Positions 11,570 through 23,200 of a stretch of DNA of 64,000 nt are shown one piece after another. The first letter of the stretch is position 1; each line of letters starts with the position of its first letter. Under the pieces are notes generated by a model, which saw only the letters and a program-made list of their open reading frames with translations, ran no database searches and was not told where the DNA came from. A program made the position numbers and the translations under genes. Source of the stretch: Phoronis australis (Eukaryota > Phoronida > Phoronidae); NCBI GenBank assembly GCA_002633005.1, contig NMRA01000452.1:96270-160269 (forward strand), written 5' to 3'.

Positions 11570-12360
11570 TTAACATTGGAAAAACTTTTTTTTATAAAAA
11601 TGCGAACAAAGATGTGGTTTCTGTTATAGACTTCATTAAGTAAACTAAATTACATTAGGCGAAGGCAACCTTTTTTCATGTCACTTTTAGCAAAAATAAG
11701 GTTCGTTGGTTATCCCAGACATATTTTACACTTAACTGTAATTTTTGTAATTTAATTAATTACTTGTCCTCTACTCCGGAAGTGACGTTTTGGTAGGCAA
11801 GAATTTCGCGCCAATTTGGATCCGCGTTGAGTTTAGTGTGAGGATCTGTACTACTTTTGTTTTCGGGCTGTTTTTCTAAAATTGTCGTCACCACTTCCCA
11901 TCGACGAGTTTTCTACGACAAACCAGGTTGTTAGAGAACCCAATTACGTTGGATTTAGGGATTCTTTAGTTTGGCGGAAAATGTCTGGAGTCGGCGACCC
12001 ATATCACAGTGACAGTAGTGACGTGAGTAACGGAGACATTGTTCATATAGCAGCGGTGACGAGGAATTTTTTTCTCGGACAGTCAGTGGGTGGATATACT
12101 TTGTATGTTTGAGCCCGAGTATAATGAGGCAGAATATGCACAGGCACAACTGTCCCTCTTGCCCCAGTGTCGCGCGACACACTCCCAACTGGNGACAGTA
12201 GATGAAGTGCCTCCAGTCACTGTAGTGGCCATAGCTCGAGAGGCTTCTCGCTTCAAAAACGCACTTCTCGGGGGTGGCTACAGTATCGCACCCTTCTTTA
12301 GGCGTTGTTTCGCATGGACCTTCATCAATTCAGCGTACATATCCCTCTCGTAAAAAAATT
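11570..12360 (+). repeat. Dispersed repeat, copy A (partner at 63 kb)
   Basis: Diverged copy of the sequence at 62915-63960, in the same orientation. Shared landmarks are GGCGAAGGCAACCTTTTT-like at 11658, an ATG followed by a GVGDPYHS reading at 11981, GGACAGTCAGTGGGTGGATA near 12077, and CCTCCAGTCACTGTAGTGGCC at 12211. The middle portion present in the 63-kb copy is missing here, and the break coincides with the N at 12193. The short frame from the ATG is disrupted. It resembles the small first ORF of some multi-gene DNA transposons, but that is only a guess. Confidence 0.6.
12193..12193. other. Single N at structural junction
   Basis: This base separates two parts of the dispersed repeat that are about 400 bases apart in the 63-kb copy. 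It is probably an unresolved contig join. Confidence 0.6.
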
Positions 12361-12365
12361 CTAAT

Positions 12366-12905
12366 CCGATCCCCAAATAGTAAAGTGCACTTGGACGCTT
12401 TTTGCCTACCTAAAATAACTCTCAAAAACATTGATGAAATTTGGACACTTCCCAAAGAAATTTTCATTTCAAATGACAATAAATGCATTGCTTTTCGACT
12501 TCGGTACAAGATTTGTTGTTTAAAGTCACTAACAGGGGATCAAAAAGGAATTAATTCATTAAACCAAGGTAAACGCATTCCTCATGGATTTGATCGCTGG
12601 TTTCTGAATTACATGTTTATGTATCTACGAAAGTGGGTTGATTGAGAGATGATTGTTTGACAATTAGAAGCTAATCTGGTAAGAAATGACAATACTTCAA
12701 TGAACTTAATTGCAGGCCGACATTGGAAATATTTGATCTATCATCAGATCCCCAAATATAACTGTACATTAAACGATTTTGTCTATCTAAAAAAGGCTCA
12801 AGGAAGTTGATGAATTTCGGACAGCTCAACAATGTGTACTAACATGTTCCCACAATTCAAATGACAACAAATTTTATTTTGGCTTAGGAATTAGATTGCT
12901 GGGTT
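12366..12905. repeat. Degenerate two-copy direct repeat (~375 bp period)
   Basis: A block starting GATCCCCAAATAGTAA near 12369 reappears from about 12748 as GATCCCCAAATATAAC. Both continue with related CTACCTAAAA/CTATCTAAAA, TTGATGAAATTTGGA/TTGATGAATTTCGGA and CAAATGACAA segments. It is noncoding. Confidence 0.5.
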
Positions 12906-14970
12906 TAACTTTACAAACCGTAGATCGAAAACGAAGTTTAAGTACTTAAATAAATAAACTCAAACTTATTGGTCATCAACTTGGAAAGGTTGTATTTGAA
13001 CTTCGTTGATGTTTTTGGTCTCCAGTAGTATTGCGCTATGAATTTTTGTTCTTCGAAACTGAATCGTTTGCTTGCATTTCCCGTGCATACTACATACACG
13101 GCATGCGCGCACCCAGCCTAAAATATAGGGTGCTCGACTTTTTGAGGATGTGGACCTTTTACTGAAGAAAACCGAATACGGGGTTTGTTCAGGGCTATGA
13201 ATTTTGCACACGCCGAATTTTGCCTTTTTAATGGACTTTTGTCTCGTTATTCTCGGACTTTTTGTTTCACTGAGGAGGACCTTTTTGCCCACTTTGCCAT
13301 CGAGCCCCCCGACCCCCTCCCTAGGTGCGCGCATGCACGGAGCACGTCATGACAGGCACACCCACGTTAAAAATAAGGTGTACCCATATAGTAGGCCTGC
13401 TTAGAATGTCAGTTACCCACGGGAACTGAATTTGAATTCCAGACGTTGAAGTGTGTACATTTTTGGGACACACTCTGTATCATTTTCCCCAACAACCAGA
13501 AACTGGACTATACCGGCTGTGTTTTAACGAGGTATTTTGAAACAGCAACAAAGGCACTCATACCAGGCACTTCGGGACCTCACCTTTCCAAAAATTACTT
13601 CAAAGAATGGCCATAATAAAATGAAATTTTCCCGAAATTGGATCATAATAAAAAGAACCTTGACCTTCGACCCAGCTATAATTACTTCAGGCAGCTTCCA
13701 GCGACCCGTCAGTGCTCTCGGGGCCTTGACACAGTCTTACTCGGGGTGAATCTTTGTCGATTCACGGTTACTCAAATCCTGATGGCTGCATCTCCGGTAT
13801 TACCCCCCACCTATGGCGGACATGGGGGTGGGTTCGGTACAAATACGGTGACATCCAGAGAACGGGGGGAGACGATAGCAAGGGGGTAGGTTGGCGAATT
13901 CAAATTGGTTTGTGCCCCCCCCCCCGGCCCCAATATTTTTTTCCTTCCGACGGGCCTGGGTCCACGTTATTGATTCGTTCATTACTGAGCTTGGCTAATT
14001 AGAAACTAGTGTCATTTTTCTTCTGGTTTGTTACTTGTCTCCTAGGAAACTTGACACCTGAGAAATCAACTAATGTGCTATGTGTCATCTATTAGGCACA
14101 ACGTGATGATCCAGATAGAAGTTGCGTAACTCAAAGCCGCTCTTGTTTGGTCTCAGGAAAAATCTTGTCTATGTCAAGAGACCCACATGTATCGTCTTCG
14201 CTAAGTCTGAGAAAGTAACAACAGATAGCGACGACCATCGGGCGTATTCGACTACTGTCAGTGCTTCTTGATTGAAATTTTAACGTTTCCCTCTGTATCT
14301 CTGGTGTTCCTTGACGGCTGTTCGTGAAATTTGACAAACAACTTGTTATTTTCAAATGCATTTGACCTCGACAACCTAATGGACATTTTTATTGTTTTCC
14401 AGTCTGTTTTTGATATCTATCTCTCTATCGGACAAACCTTAAGGATTATTGTAAAAACTGGCGTACCTAGTCCTCAGTACTGAGACGGTTCTTTTTGCAC
14501 GGCTGCGTCTACTGTGGTATATTTCAGGCTCGTAGCCAGCATTGCGCTGGGGGTGGTTCGAATTTCTAGTATGGTAGACTTTTGATATTTTACAAACGTC
14601 GACACTATAGAGTTTTCGGTAAGGCCCTTGACGCAGCTTAACTAGGGGGAGGGAAATCTATTTACACAACGACGACTCTCAGCTCTATGTTCCCAAGATC
14701 AGACGGAATTCGTAATACCAGAAACGAGGTTGCCCTGACGGTTACTCTCAAAGAACGGGACACAAATTCGGATGTAACGTGGTCTAGAAAGAGAATGTTC
14801 CCGCGTTACCCCCTGCCAAACTTTCAAACCGCGCGTGCTTAAATGAGTGATAACACCTCATTACATACTCGGAAGGAAATATTTAATCGGAGCATGATCA
14901 ACTTGAATAGGCCTATTTTGATTTAGTTGTATTTTGCTTGTTACTTATCTTGCTTACATCGCTGCATATG
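12906..14970. other. No recognisable gene
   Basis: Several overlapping short frames (12966-14361) show no family features. Runs of C (13917-13926) are present. Nothing supported. Confidence 0.4.
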
Positions 14971-15271
14971 GGAACAGCCCATTATTCCAAAGGTTCACTA
15001 TTCCGAAGGTCACTACTACGAAAAGACATCAGAAATTTCGGACTTGGATGTATCAGATATCCCCTTTTACCTGCAAAAATGAACGACATTTCTGTCATTA
15101 GATGCACAAGGTGGTGTACCTATGTTCAAACAACACACAGATTTGTCTTTCGAATACGGAAAATGAGTACGTACTTGAATTTTAAAAAGATTATGAAGTA
15201 GGAATATTGAGGAATTACCAACCATGATACATTCATCGATTCCATGCAAGGTCGCATCATTTTACAGCGTG

Positions 15272-16216
15272 CATAGGCGGATTTAGGGGGGGCAGAGTGC
15301 CCCCCCTTGGCTGCCGCAAAAAAATAAAACAGTAAGAGCGTAGGTAAATGTTGAGTTTATTAATTAACCCCGGTAATTAAAATTATACGGATGAAAAAAG
15401 ATTTAAATGTGTGCAGTTTTAGTGTTGTGGGGGGGCTCAAATCCAATTTCAAGTGTCAAATTCGGAACACGGCGCATTCGTAACGGAACTATGGCTAAGT
15501 ATAGGCTTTCCCGCGATATCCCAGGCGACCGGCTGCTCCACTGTGCAATGAAGAAAATTTACTTCATTTTTTAAAGAAAATGGAACCTGAGTGACGATGA
15601 AAAAACAGAAGATGCTGGTAAGATGTGAATTTCAATCGAAGCCTTAGTGAATCACTCAGAAACTCGCAATACTCTCTTTGTCAAACCTTATCTTAAGACG
15701 ATTTCCAAAGCAATCTCGTCATTATTGCCAACACGAAAAACGGATTTGGTCTTTTGGGCATTTAAAGACTATTTTAAATACGACAAATTTGTTAAGAATT
15801 GATGGCACAAAATATAAAACTCGTAATAAGCATTGCAAAAAGAAGTACTTTTCGCGCGCAAACGCTGTGGACCATACACAAGTAGATCTCTTACTATGAG
15901 ACTAGAACTTAAATCGTGGTGGCGTACTGGTATTGCAGGCGCGCTCTATCCGCCAGGTCGTGAGTTCGAGTCTTTGATACTTGCAGGTTTTCCTGTTTGA
16001 CACGTTCTCCGTGTTTTTTTTTTGCCGTTTTTTCTTGAATAATACTTCAGGAATCAAGGAAAATGCTTGATTTTTAGAGGTAAAAACAAACCCCCCTCCC
16101 GACCTCCCCCCATTAGGTGCTATGCGCATCTACAATGATCGTGGTTCTGTTTTCTTAAATGCTTACAGCCGGACAAAATGTTGGGCCCCTCTTGTGATAT
16201 CCTAGATCCGCCACTG
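15272..16216. mobile_element. hAT-like element with CAnnGGCGGAT ends
   Basis: Left end CATAGGCGGATTTAGG and right end, read on the other strand, CAGTGGCGGATCTAGG match each other and the general look of hAT termini. Next to the left end is a C-run/G-run hairpin (15283-15307). No target duplication could be matched and there is no transposase, so confidence is limited. Confidence 0.45.
15908..15975 (+). repeat. tRNA-derived SINE head
   Basis: A TGGCGTACTGG-like A box at about 15918 and a B box GAGTTCGAGTC at about 15961 are spaced as in a tRNA. The stem pairing needed for a real tRNA is not evident, so a SINE remnant is preferred. Confidence 0.45.
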
Positions 16217-16219
16217 ACT

Positions 16220-16635
16220 GAGCTAGTTTAGGGCTGCTGCCCCTCAAACTCACCCATCGGAATCACGAGCATCGCCGGGTCGAAACTAAATGTAGTTAGT
16301 AGGCCACCCTGTCCCTGCCAGTCTTCACGAAGTCGGAGAGTCCCATTCAGTCTTCTTAAATATAAAACCGCCGCTATTGGTTGCTGAAGTCCTGACCGGT
16401 GTTGTCCCTGCTTGAGACTGAATGAGTCGTTAGATTGAAGATTCGCGATTGGCAGTTATTGGAACTGAGCTCATTTGTAAACAATGTATTCAATGTTTTA
16501 AGAACTATTCAACTTTTGTTCACCCTTTAAATAGTTACTTAATGGGCTCAAAAACAATACTTTTCTCATGTCAGTTCCGACTCGTTAGCAGACAATCAAG
16601 AGTAACTGTTCTGGTTTCGGAATTGTGTTCGAAGT
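16220..16635. other. No recognisable feature
   Basis: Noncoding sequence between the two element ends; nothing supported. Confidence 0.35.
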
Positions 16636-16909
16636 ATTGAACTTTCGAAGATAGCGACCCTTCGCAGTAACTTCGGGGTAGTGGACTTTCAGAGTGATGA
16701 ACCTTCGGAATAGTGACATGTAACCTTGGAAATCTTTTCCATCAAGTTTTTGCTCGTATGACGCGTGCGAGGCTGTGCGCCATCGGCACTGATTGACGAG
16801 AGAAGACTTTCTTCATTGACCAAAGTTTTTATTAGGTCTAGACCTACTTTTCCCTAATAATATGAACATTCTCGTCGGGGTTTTCTTAGTGCAAGAAAAT
16901 ACGGTAGTT

Positions 16910-17048
16910 CATGGGCGTGCAGCACTGAAAAAAGTGAGGGCTATAGCCCCCCTACGGTGCGCCGCCCCCCGGCATAGGTCATGGGCGGCGCAGTACTGAA
17001 AAAAGTGGGGACTATAGTCCCCCAACCCCCTATGGTGCGCCGCCCATG
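16910..17048. repeat. Two adjacent ~70-bp hairpin units
   Basis: The second unit (16980-17048) starts CATGGGCGGCGCA and ends with the exact reverse complement TGCGCCGCCCATG; it contains the palindrome GGGGACTATAGTCCCC. The first unit (16910-16976) is a diverged copy with GGGCTATAGCCC. Each can fold into a long hairpin. There is no coding capacity. Confidence 0.65.
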
Positions 17049-17719
17049 TAGTTAAATGTCTAATTTTTGAGCAACGACGAAGGACTGCCTATAGTAAATT
17101 TAATTATCATCGGCGTGTACTGAATTTAAAAGAATGGAAACGCACACACGTGTATATGCATGCATGCCATCCACCAATCCACCAAACCACAACCAAAGTG
17201 GAAATTTGAAAATGTCTGCACTTTACCGTACTCTGCCACCGTCAAAATAGCAGATAAAGCTAGTTTGTGCTATTTTGTTTCTTGGTCGATTTTAAGACGT
17301 TCGCACTGCACCACTTTTTTGGGGGGGTCTCTCGCTGCTATATAGCCTATCTAGGTATAGACACTTACTTCTAGACTCCCGTGTTACCCTATGTTGTAGC
17401 CATCACACGCGTTCAATGCCGACGAAAAACATAAAGCCTCCTCTAATCGTCTGCACGATCCTATCATCAAACACCATTCGGCCCGATGATTACGTGAACT
17501 AAATTCAAAATTATTACTGACTTAGTTATCATTGTAATTAGATACCAGTAACTGCAACAATTTTGTTGTTGTCCAACTATATTCGAACTTTAACTGATGG
17601 GTCGGGACTGGACCTTTTCCGCGGGGGGGGGGTTCGATGGAACCCGAGAACGATCAACCCCCCCCCCCCCCCCCGGCTACGGGTCTGCCAGTGTATTTGC
17701 GTCCGAAATCTCCTGTGGC
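17049..17719. other. No gene; G and C homopolymer runs
   Basis: Contains a run of G at about 17623-17632 and a longer run of C at about 17658-17674, both prone to assembly error. No exon supported. Confidence 0.4.
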
Positions 17720-18096
17720 CGGTTGCATGAAACAGTCCCAAAAAGGGACTTAACTAAGTTCCCTAAATCTTTTTTGTATTTGTTTCGTTCTTTGTTATGA
17801 GCTCCTCTTTGACTGACGACTTTTCCTAATAACAAATCTAAAAACTGAGCCCTTAATTCAATCAAAATAATCAGGGACTTAGAGAGCGTTACATGAAAAG
17901 ATCTCTACTTATTTTCAATAATGTTGAGAATTAAAGGTATAGTTCACTTTCGATTTGTATCAAACGCCAGACGTGGTAACGATACTCCAACAGCATAAGA
18001 TAGGACAATCGGTGTTTCCACAAGCCCGCAAATACGCACTCCAGTAGATTTAGGGAACTTAGGCGAGTCTCTATTTGGGACTGTTTCATGGAACCG
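17720..18096. mobile_element. MITE with ~50-bp terminal inverted repeats
   Basis: The left arm starts CGGTTGCATGAAACAGTCCC and the right arm, on the other strand, CGGTTCCATGAAACAGTCCC. Both continue to CTAAGTTCCCTAAATCT about 50 bases in. The element is 377 bp and noncoding. The target duplication is unclear. Confidence 0.7.
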
Positions 18097-18099
18097 AGC

Positions 18100-19140
18100 A
18101 CTGCGCCCTCTGCAGGATCTTCGTTAAATTTGACAAGTTTACATTTATGCCATCAGTGTGTGAAAACTTCTGAGTTGTTACTTTTTATCCCAGTCTGCAT
18201 GATCTGGTATTTGCTAAGCAGCCGATGCCGGGCTCATAGGTGACAGTAAAATTTGCGATTGTGATATTAAGGATTCAGTTAAAACAATGAAAAACTTGTG
18301 CATACTTCAGCTTGGCAAGGGCAAAATAACAGTATCAATGTTGACCCTGGGATGGATTTCGTGAAAACCTGTCTTACTTTCTAAATTACTATATTTTTAC
18401 TGCCAACACCTGTATTTTACAGTGTACTCCAAAACTAAACACAGGCGTCCAAAACAAATTTGTGACACTCCTAGATATGCTGAGAATGACGTCACTGCAA
18501 CTTTTTGACAAGTGGTGATCTTTCGAAAAATACCTTGATCTCATGTCCACGTCATGAGAAACACAGCAATGGAGCTTTGGGGTCAGCATAAATAGAGGTA
18601 TGGAGCTTTGAGGTCATAGCAAACTGTGGTTCAAAATAGCAAGTTACAGCAGTGAACGCTGGTCCTAATAGCTCCATGAACAGGCTATTAAGATAAGAAT
18701 GTACTAGTAGAAAAACACTAAATAAAATTGTTAGCAGCTGCTCAGATATCTCCCGAACAAAGTGTTTCCCCATTTCGACAATGTCATGTACTTCTTTACA
18801 ACATTGCTAGAAAACTTGTGCTTGTACACCAGACCTGTAGTCCTGTAACATGCTTCATGGAAAACTAAAATTGCTAAAAAATCTAATCAGTGTCACTTCA
18901 ACTGCACACGGCCTAAGGGACAGAATATCCACACATTCTCTAAGTCCGAAACAAATTGAGTTTTTTTTGGAAATCTGTTATCATTTCAAGTTATTAATAA
19001 TAAACGGACTTTGGTCATGTTATTGATGCTGTTATTTTGCTATAGATGCACCTCTCTTTTTGCTAAATTTTACTAAAAAGACCATGACCCATTCATTGGC
19101 AGACTGGTATAAACTGAAGCACCACAAAGAACAGTTCAAG
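18100..19140. other. No recognisable gene
   Basis: AT-rich noncoding sequence. It may lie just beyond the 3' end of SETD2, whose candidate poly(A) signal is near 19146. Confidence 0.4.
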
Positions 19141-19145
19141 TTATG

Positions 19146-19151
19146 TTTATT
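19146..19151 (-). terminator. Candidate SETD2 poly(A) signal
   Basis: TTTATT on the plus strand reads AATAAA on the minus strand. It lies about 630 bases past the possible terminal stop codon at 19779. The position is plausible, but many AATAAA sites occur by chance in this AT-rich DNA. Confidence 0.25.
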
Positions 19152-19778
19152 AAAATACTTCCAATAGAAAACATTATATGATACCTATCGTGACTGATAA
19201 AACTAAAAACAATAAAAGAAATACTGACATTTAACTTACTATACACACACCTGCAATTCACCAGAGTGGCAGCAAGTCACAGCAGTTTTGGTACAGACTA
19301 TTTACAAATACGCAAAAATAAAACCGAAATTGACAACCTTAGTAACACAAATATACAACAGATGGAGCAATACAAACATCTGATTACATCTGAAATCGGC
19401 AATGAAAATTTCACACCACGAGACCATATTTGTCAAAAGGCATGAACTCTTCTACACCTACAACTTAGCAAAGCATTTAAAGCTGCCATGAACCAAGTTT
19501 ATTTCAGAAAAAAACTAACTTTCGATTTATACTACTTGTCATTATCAAACTGATCTGAAATTGGCCTCCCGGGGCTTAGGAAAAATGTTATTGTTTGCAA
19601 TTAGACACAACAAATACCAAGTGTAACTTCAAGTAATAACACACTGTCAGCTTTTCCCAAGCGCAGAGACCCTTCTAATCCAAGTAAGGAACAATCAAGA
19701 CCAGTTTTAAAACAGTAACTGCTCTAAGTCGAAAGCTAGTTATTTCAAAAAACAGGTTTATAACACTTTTGTAACCAT

Positions 19779-19850
19779 TTAAAACATCTCAATACTTTTG
19801 TTATCTCCTATTTCCTCTTGGAGGCATTTCATATCTGCATCAAGATACGG
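19779..19850 (-). CDS. Possible terminal SETD2 exon
   Basis: After an acceptor-like GATTTTAG, the minus strand is open for 23 codons in phase 0 (starting PYLDADMKC) and ends in TAA. It lies 380 bases past the donor at 20231, on the correct strand. A second acceptor (TTGATGCAG) within it would give another short tail. I cannot test homology because the SRI domain is not visible, so this is only a candidate. Confidence 0.25.
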   Translation of the reverse strand, partial: PYLDADMKCLQEEIGDNKSIEMF

Positions 19851-20215
19851 CTAAAATCATGGCTTCAACCTTGAATGTCTCAAAAGTCGTAGCAGAAGAT
19901 TATTTACAATCCTTAGTCTACCTAATGATGTAATCATTACCAGTGCATTCAACAGCATGAGACATGACATGTTATGGGTGGAGTTCATAGATGTGCAAAC
20001 ACAAAACACTTCCAAAGGAAAATTTGAGGTTATGAAAACACCCAAGGTGTTGCGGATACTTAGAGAAACATACTTTACAGTATACCGATAACAATAACGG
20101 CCCTGAATGGATTAATTAATTCCTAATAACTACAGAATACCTACGATACTTAGCAAATGTCATCAACAGTATATTCTAAACTACCAATGCAAACTGTAAA
20201 AAATATACATCGCCC

Positions 20216-20232
20216 TCAAAGCATCCTTACCC
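20216..20232 (-). other. Donor site of a SETD2 exon hidden in the gap
   Basis: Reading the minus strand out of the gap gives GG|GTAAGGATGC, a good 5' splice site at 20230/20229. An exon therefore ends at 20231, and most of it lies in the N run. By position it should code part of the SRI domain. Confidence 0.5.
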
Positions 20233-23200
20233 NNNNNNNNNNNNNNNNNNNNNNNNNNNNNNNNNNNNNNNNNNNNNNNNNNNNNNNNNNNNNNNNNNNN
20301 NNNNNNNNNNNNNNNNNNNNNNNNNNNNNNNNNNNNNNNNNNNNNNNNNNNNNNNNNNNNNNNNNNNNNNNNNNNNNNNNNNNNNNNNNNNNNNNNNNNN
20401 NNNNNNNNNNNNNNNNNNNNNNNNNNNNNNNNNNNNNNNNNNNNNNNNNNNNNNNNNNNNNNNNNNNNNNNNNNNNNNNNNNNNNNNNNNNNNNNNNNNN
20501 NNNNNNNNNNNNNNNNNNNNNNNNNNNNNNNNNNNNNNNNNNNNNNNNNNNNNNNNNNNNNNNNNNNNNNNNNNNNNNNNNNNNNNNNNNNNNNNNNNNN
20601 NNNNNNNNNNNNNNNNNNNNNNNNNNNNNNNNNNNNNNNNNNNNNNNNNNNNNNNNNNNNNNNNNNNNNNNNNNNNNNNNNNNNNNNNNNNNNNNNNNNN
20701 NNNNNNNNNNNNNNNNNNNNNNNNNNNNNNNNNNNNNNNNNNNNNNNNNNNNNNNNNNNNNNNNNNNNNNNNNNNNNNNNNNNNNNNNNNNNNNNNNNNN
20801 NNNNNNNNNNNNNNNNNNNNNNNNNNNNNNNNNNNNNNNNNNNNNNNNNNNNNNNNNNNNNNNNNNNNNNNNNNNNNNNNNNNNNNNNNNNNNNNNNNNN
20901 NNNNNNNNNNNNNNNNNNNNNNNNNNNNNNNNNNNNNNNNNNNNNNNNNNNNNNNNNNNNNNNNNNNNNNNNNNNNNNNNNNNNNNNNNNNNNNNNNNNN
21001 NNNNNNNNNNNNNNNNNNNNNNNNNNNNNNNNNNNNNNNNNNNNNNNNNNNNNNNNNNNNNNNNNNNNNNNNNNNNNNNNNNNNNNNNNNNNNNNNNNNN
21101 NNNNNNNNNNNNNNNNNNNNNNNNNNNNNNNNNNNNNNNNNNNNNNNNNNCCTCAGCCTCTATTTCAGCCGCCTCAGCATCCTCCAAGGTGGGGGGCTCC
21201 CACTGGGTTTTTCTAAAATGCAAAATGACATGAAAAACATTGACAACTTTGTGACACTAAAACTCCAGCATCCCCTTTAACAGTACAAAAATGGCATAAT
21301 AATTGTAAAAAAACAAAAAAATTTCGCAGGGTAAAAAATTGACCAAAGAACCAACAGCATTATCTTTTGTCTTTAATTTTTGTTAAACGCTTATTATGTA
21401 AAACACAATGCACAGTAATTGGAGTCAAACCCCTATAGCATATCTTTGAAGAGAACATCCAAGCACTCTCATAAGGGCTGAAACATGCCATACCGTTTAC
21501 GTAAATGAATCCCAGTCTATAAGTATATCAACATTCTTGCATTTTAGACTATTTTCGTAAATTTAGCAAAAGCGTGTCATAGTGTAGAAATGCTGCCAGG
21601 ACTTCACTGCAAACAATGTGCTTCTAGGGGTGTTTATTAGTATCATGTAGCATAGCTAACACTGATTTGATTACTAAGATATGAAATCTGAATATCTACT
21701 GACATTCCAGTCACACACCATAAGCTGGCCAACAGGGGGCGTTATGGTGGTCCAATCTGTCAGTATAATTCAACTATTCTAGCACATCTTAGCCATCCGC
21801 ATTTGTTTCAAGTTTTATCACAATCTGTCGATCAGTTTTGACAATAAAGGAAAAGCAAAAAAGTAAGTCAAAAGTTAAAATTGTCGGAGCCTATGCACAC
21901 TAATCACGTATTATTGTCTAGTTCCATCAAAACCGGGCAAGCCCTTCTGACAAAAACTGACAGGCATGGAAAATTGTGGCAAAAATTATTGCCAATGCAG
22001 TCAAATCAGTGCGAAAACCGACTGGTGACGGTGGATTCAAGGAAAAAGGAGATACTGCCACAGATGCAAAAAAATAAAATTGTCACTAGAGAGGTACAGC
22101 AGTAGTTGGATACGTCCAAATGTCGACGTTGTCTATTGTCAACTTCATATTAATTAACTTGCCAAATTTAACAAAGATTCTGCAGAGGGTTTGGGAGATA
22201 CATCCATAGATGCAAAAAATGCCACTAGGAGGCACCACAGTAGTCTGAGTCATCCAAAAATCATCATCAGCTGTCTTCTTCACGGTAGAAACATAAACGC
22301 CAATTTCCAAAATCATCCTTAAAGTAGTTTGGTTGATAGAGGGGAGGATGCCAAAAACGGACTAGAAAACAATGGCCATTAGATGGCGCAAAATACGTCG
22401 AATGTATCCAAACGGGAACATGTCATCGTTTTTTTTTAAATAGCCAGATATTTACCAATTTTCATAAAAATCCACCAAAGAACTTGAAAAAAAAAGAAAA
22501 ACAAAAAACATAAAATTTCCACTAGGGGGCACAGCGTTCCTCAGATCCAGAAAGCTGTCGTCATTGTCCGCTGTCAATTTCATTTACTAAAATACACTTG
22601 TTGAATGTAATAAAGATCAAGCAGAGGGTTTAGGAGATACAACCATGGGTGCAAAAAAACTGCCACTAGGAGGCGCCACAGTAGTCCAAGCCATCAGAAA
22701 ACCATCATCAGCCATCGTCTTCACAGCAGGAACATATACGCCAATTTTTACAATCAACAATCATCCTTAGAGTGGTTTGGTTAATAGAGGGGCAGATGCC
22801 AAAAGACTCTAAAACATTAAAAACGGCCACCAGGTGGCGCAAAATACCTCGAATCCACCCAAAAACAAGAGGAGAGCACCATCTCACTGATAAATGCCTA
22901 TCTGCCAAATTTTATTAAAATCCATTGAGTTAGCTCATGCCGTCCCATCCATGAAAGGTACACATGTGACGGTATAATGCGCTCACATATAAAAGTGTGA
23001 CAAACTGTTTTGAAAGACAAGCAATATCTTGTCGAAACACAGCCAACAGGGGGCACCCCAATAGTCGGGAAAATATAATGGTGCAAAAAATGTCCAACTT
23101 TAAAGAAAGATTAAATAAGAATGATGAGCCAAAAATAAAACCCATGAAATTCATTGTGACCATAGTATAACCCTCGAAAAAAGAAGCCCATTGCAGAATT

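Larger units (their letters stand above)
14975..16715. repeat. Inverted pair of CACTATTCCGAAGG modules
   Basis: Left cluster (about 14975-15025) has ATTATTCCAAAGG, CACTATTCCGAAGG and CACTACTACGAAAAG in a row. The right cluster (about 16640-16715) carries the reverse complements, such as CCTTCGGAATAGTGAC. Together they bracket about 1.7 kb. They may be the ends of one large non-autonomous element, into which the 15272-16216 element is nested. Confidence 0.45.

Noticed and set aside
20157-21233. Open frames of over 300 codons on both strands across 20.2-21.2 kb
   Set aside because: They consist almost wholly of undetermined bases.
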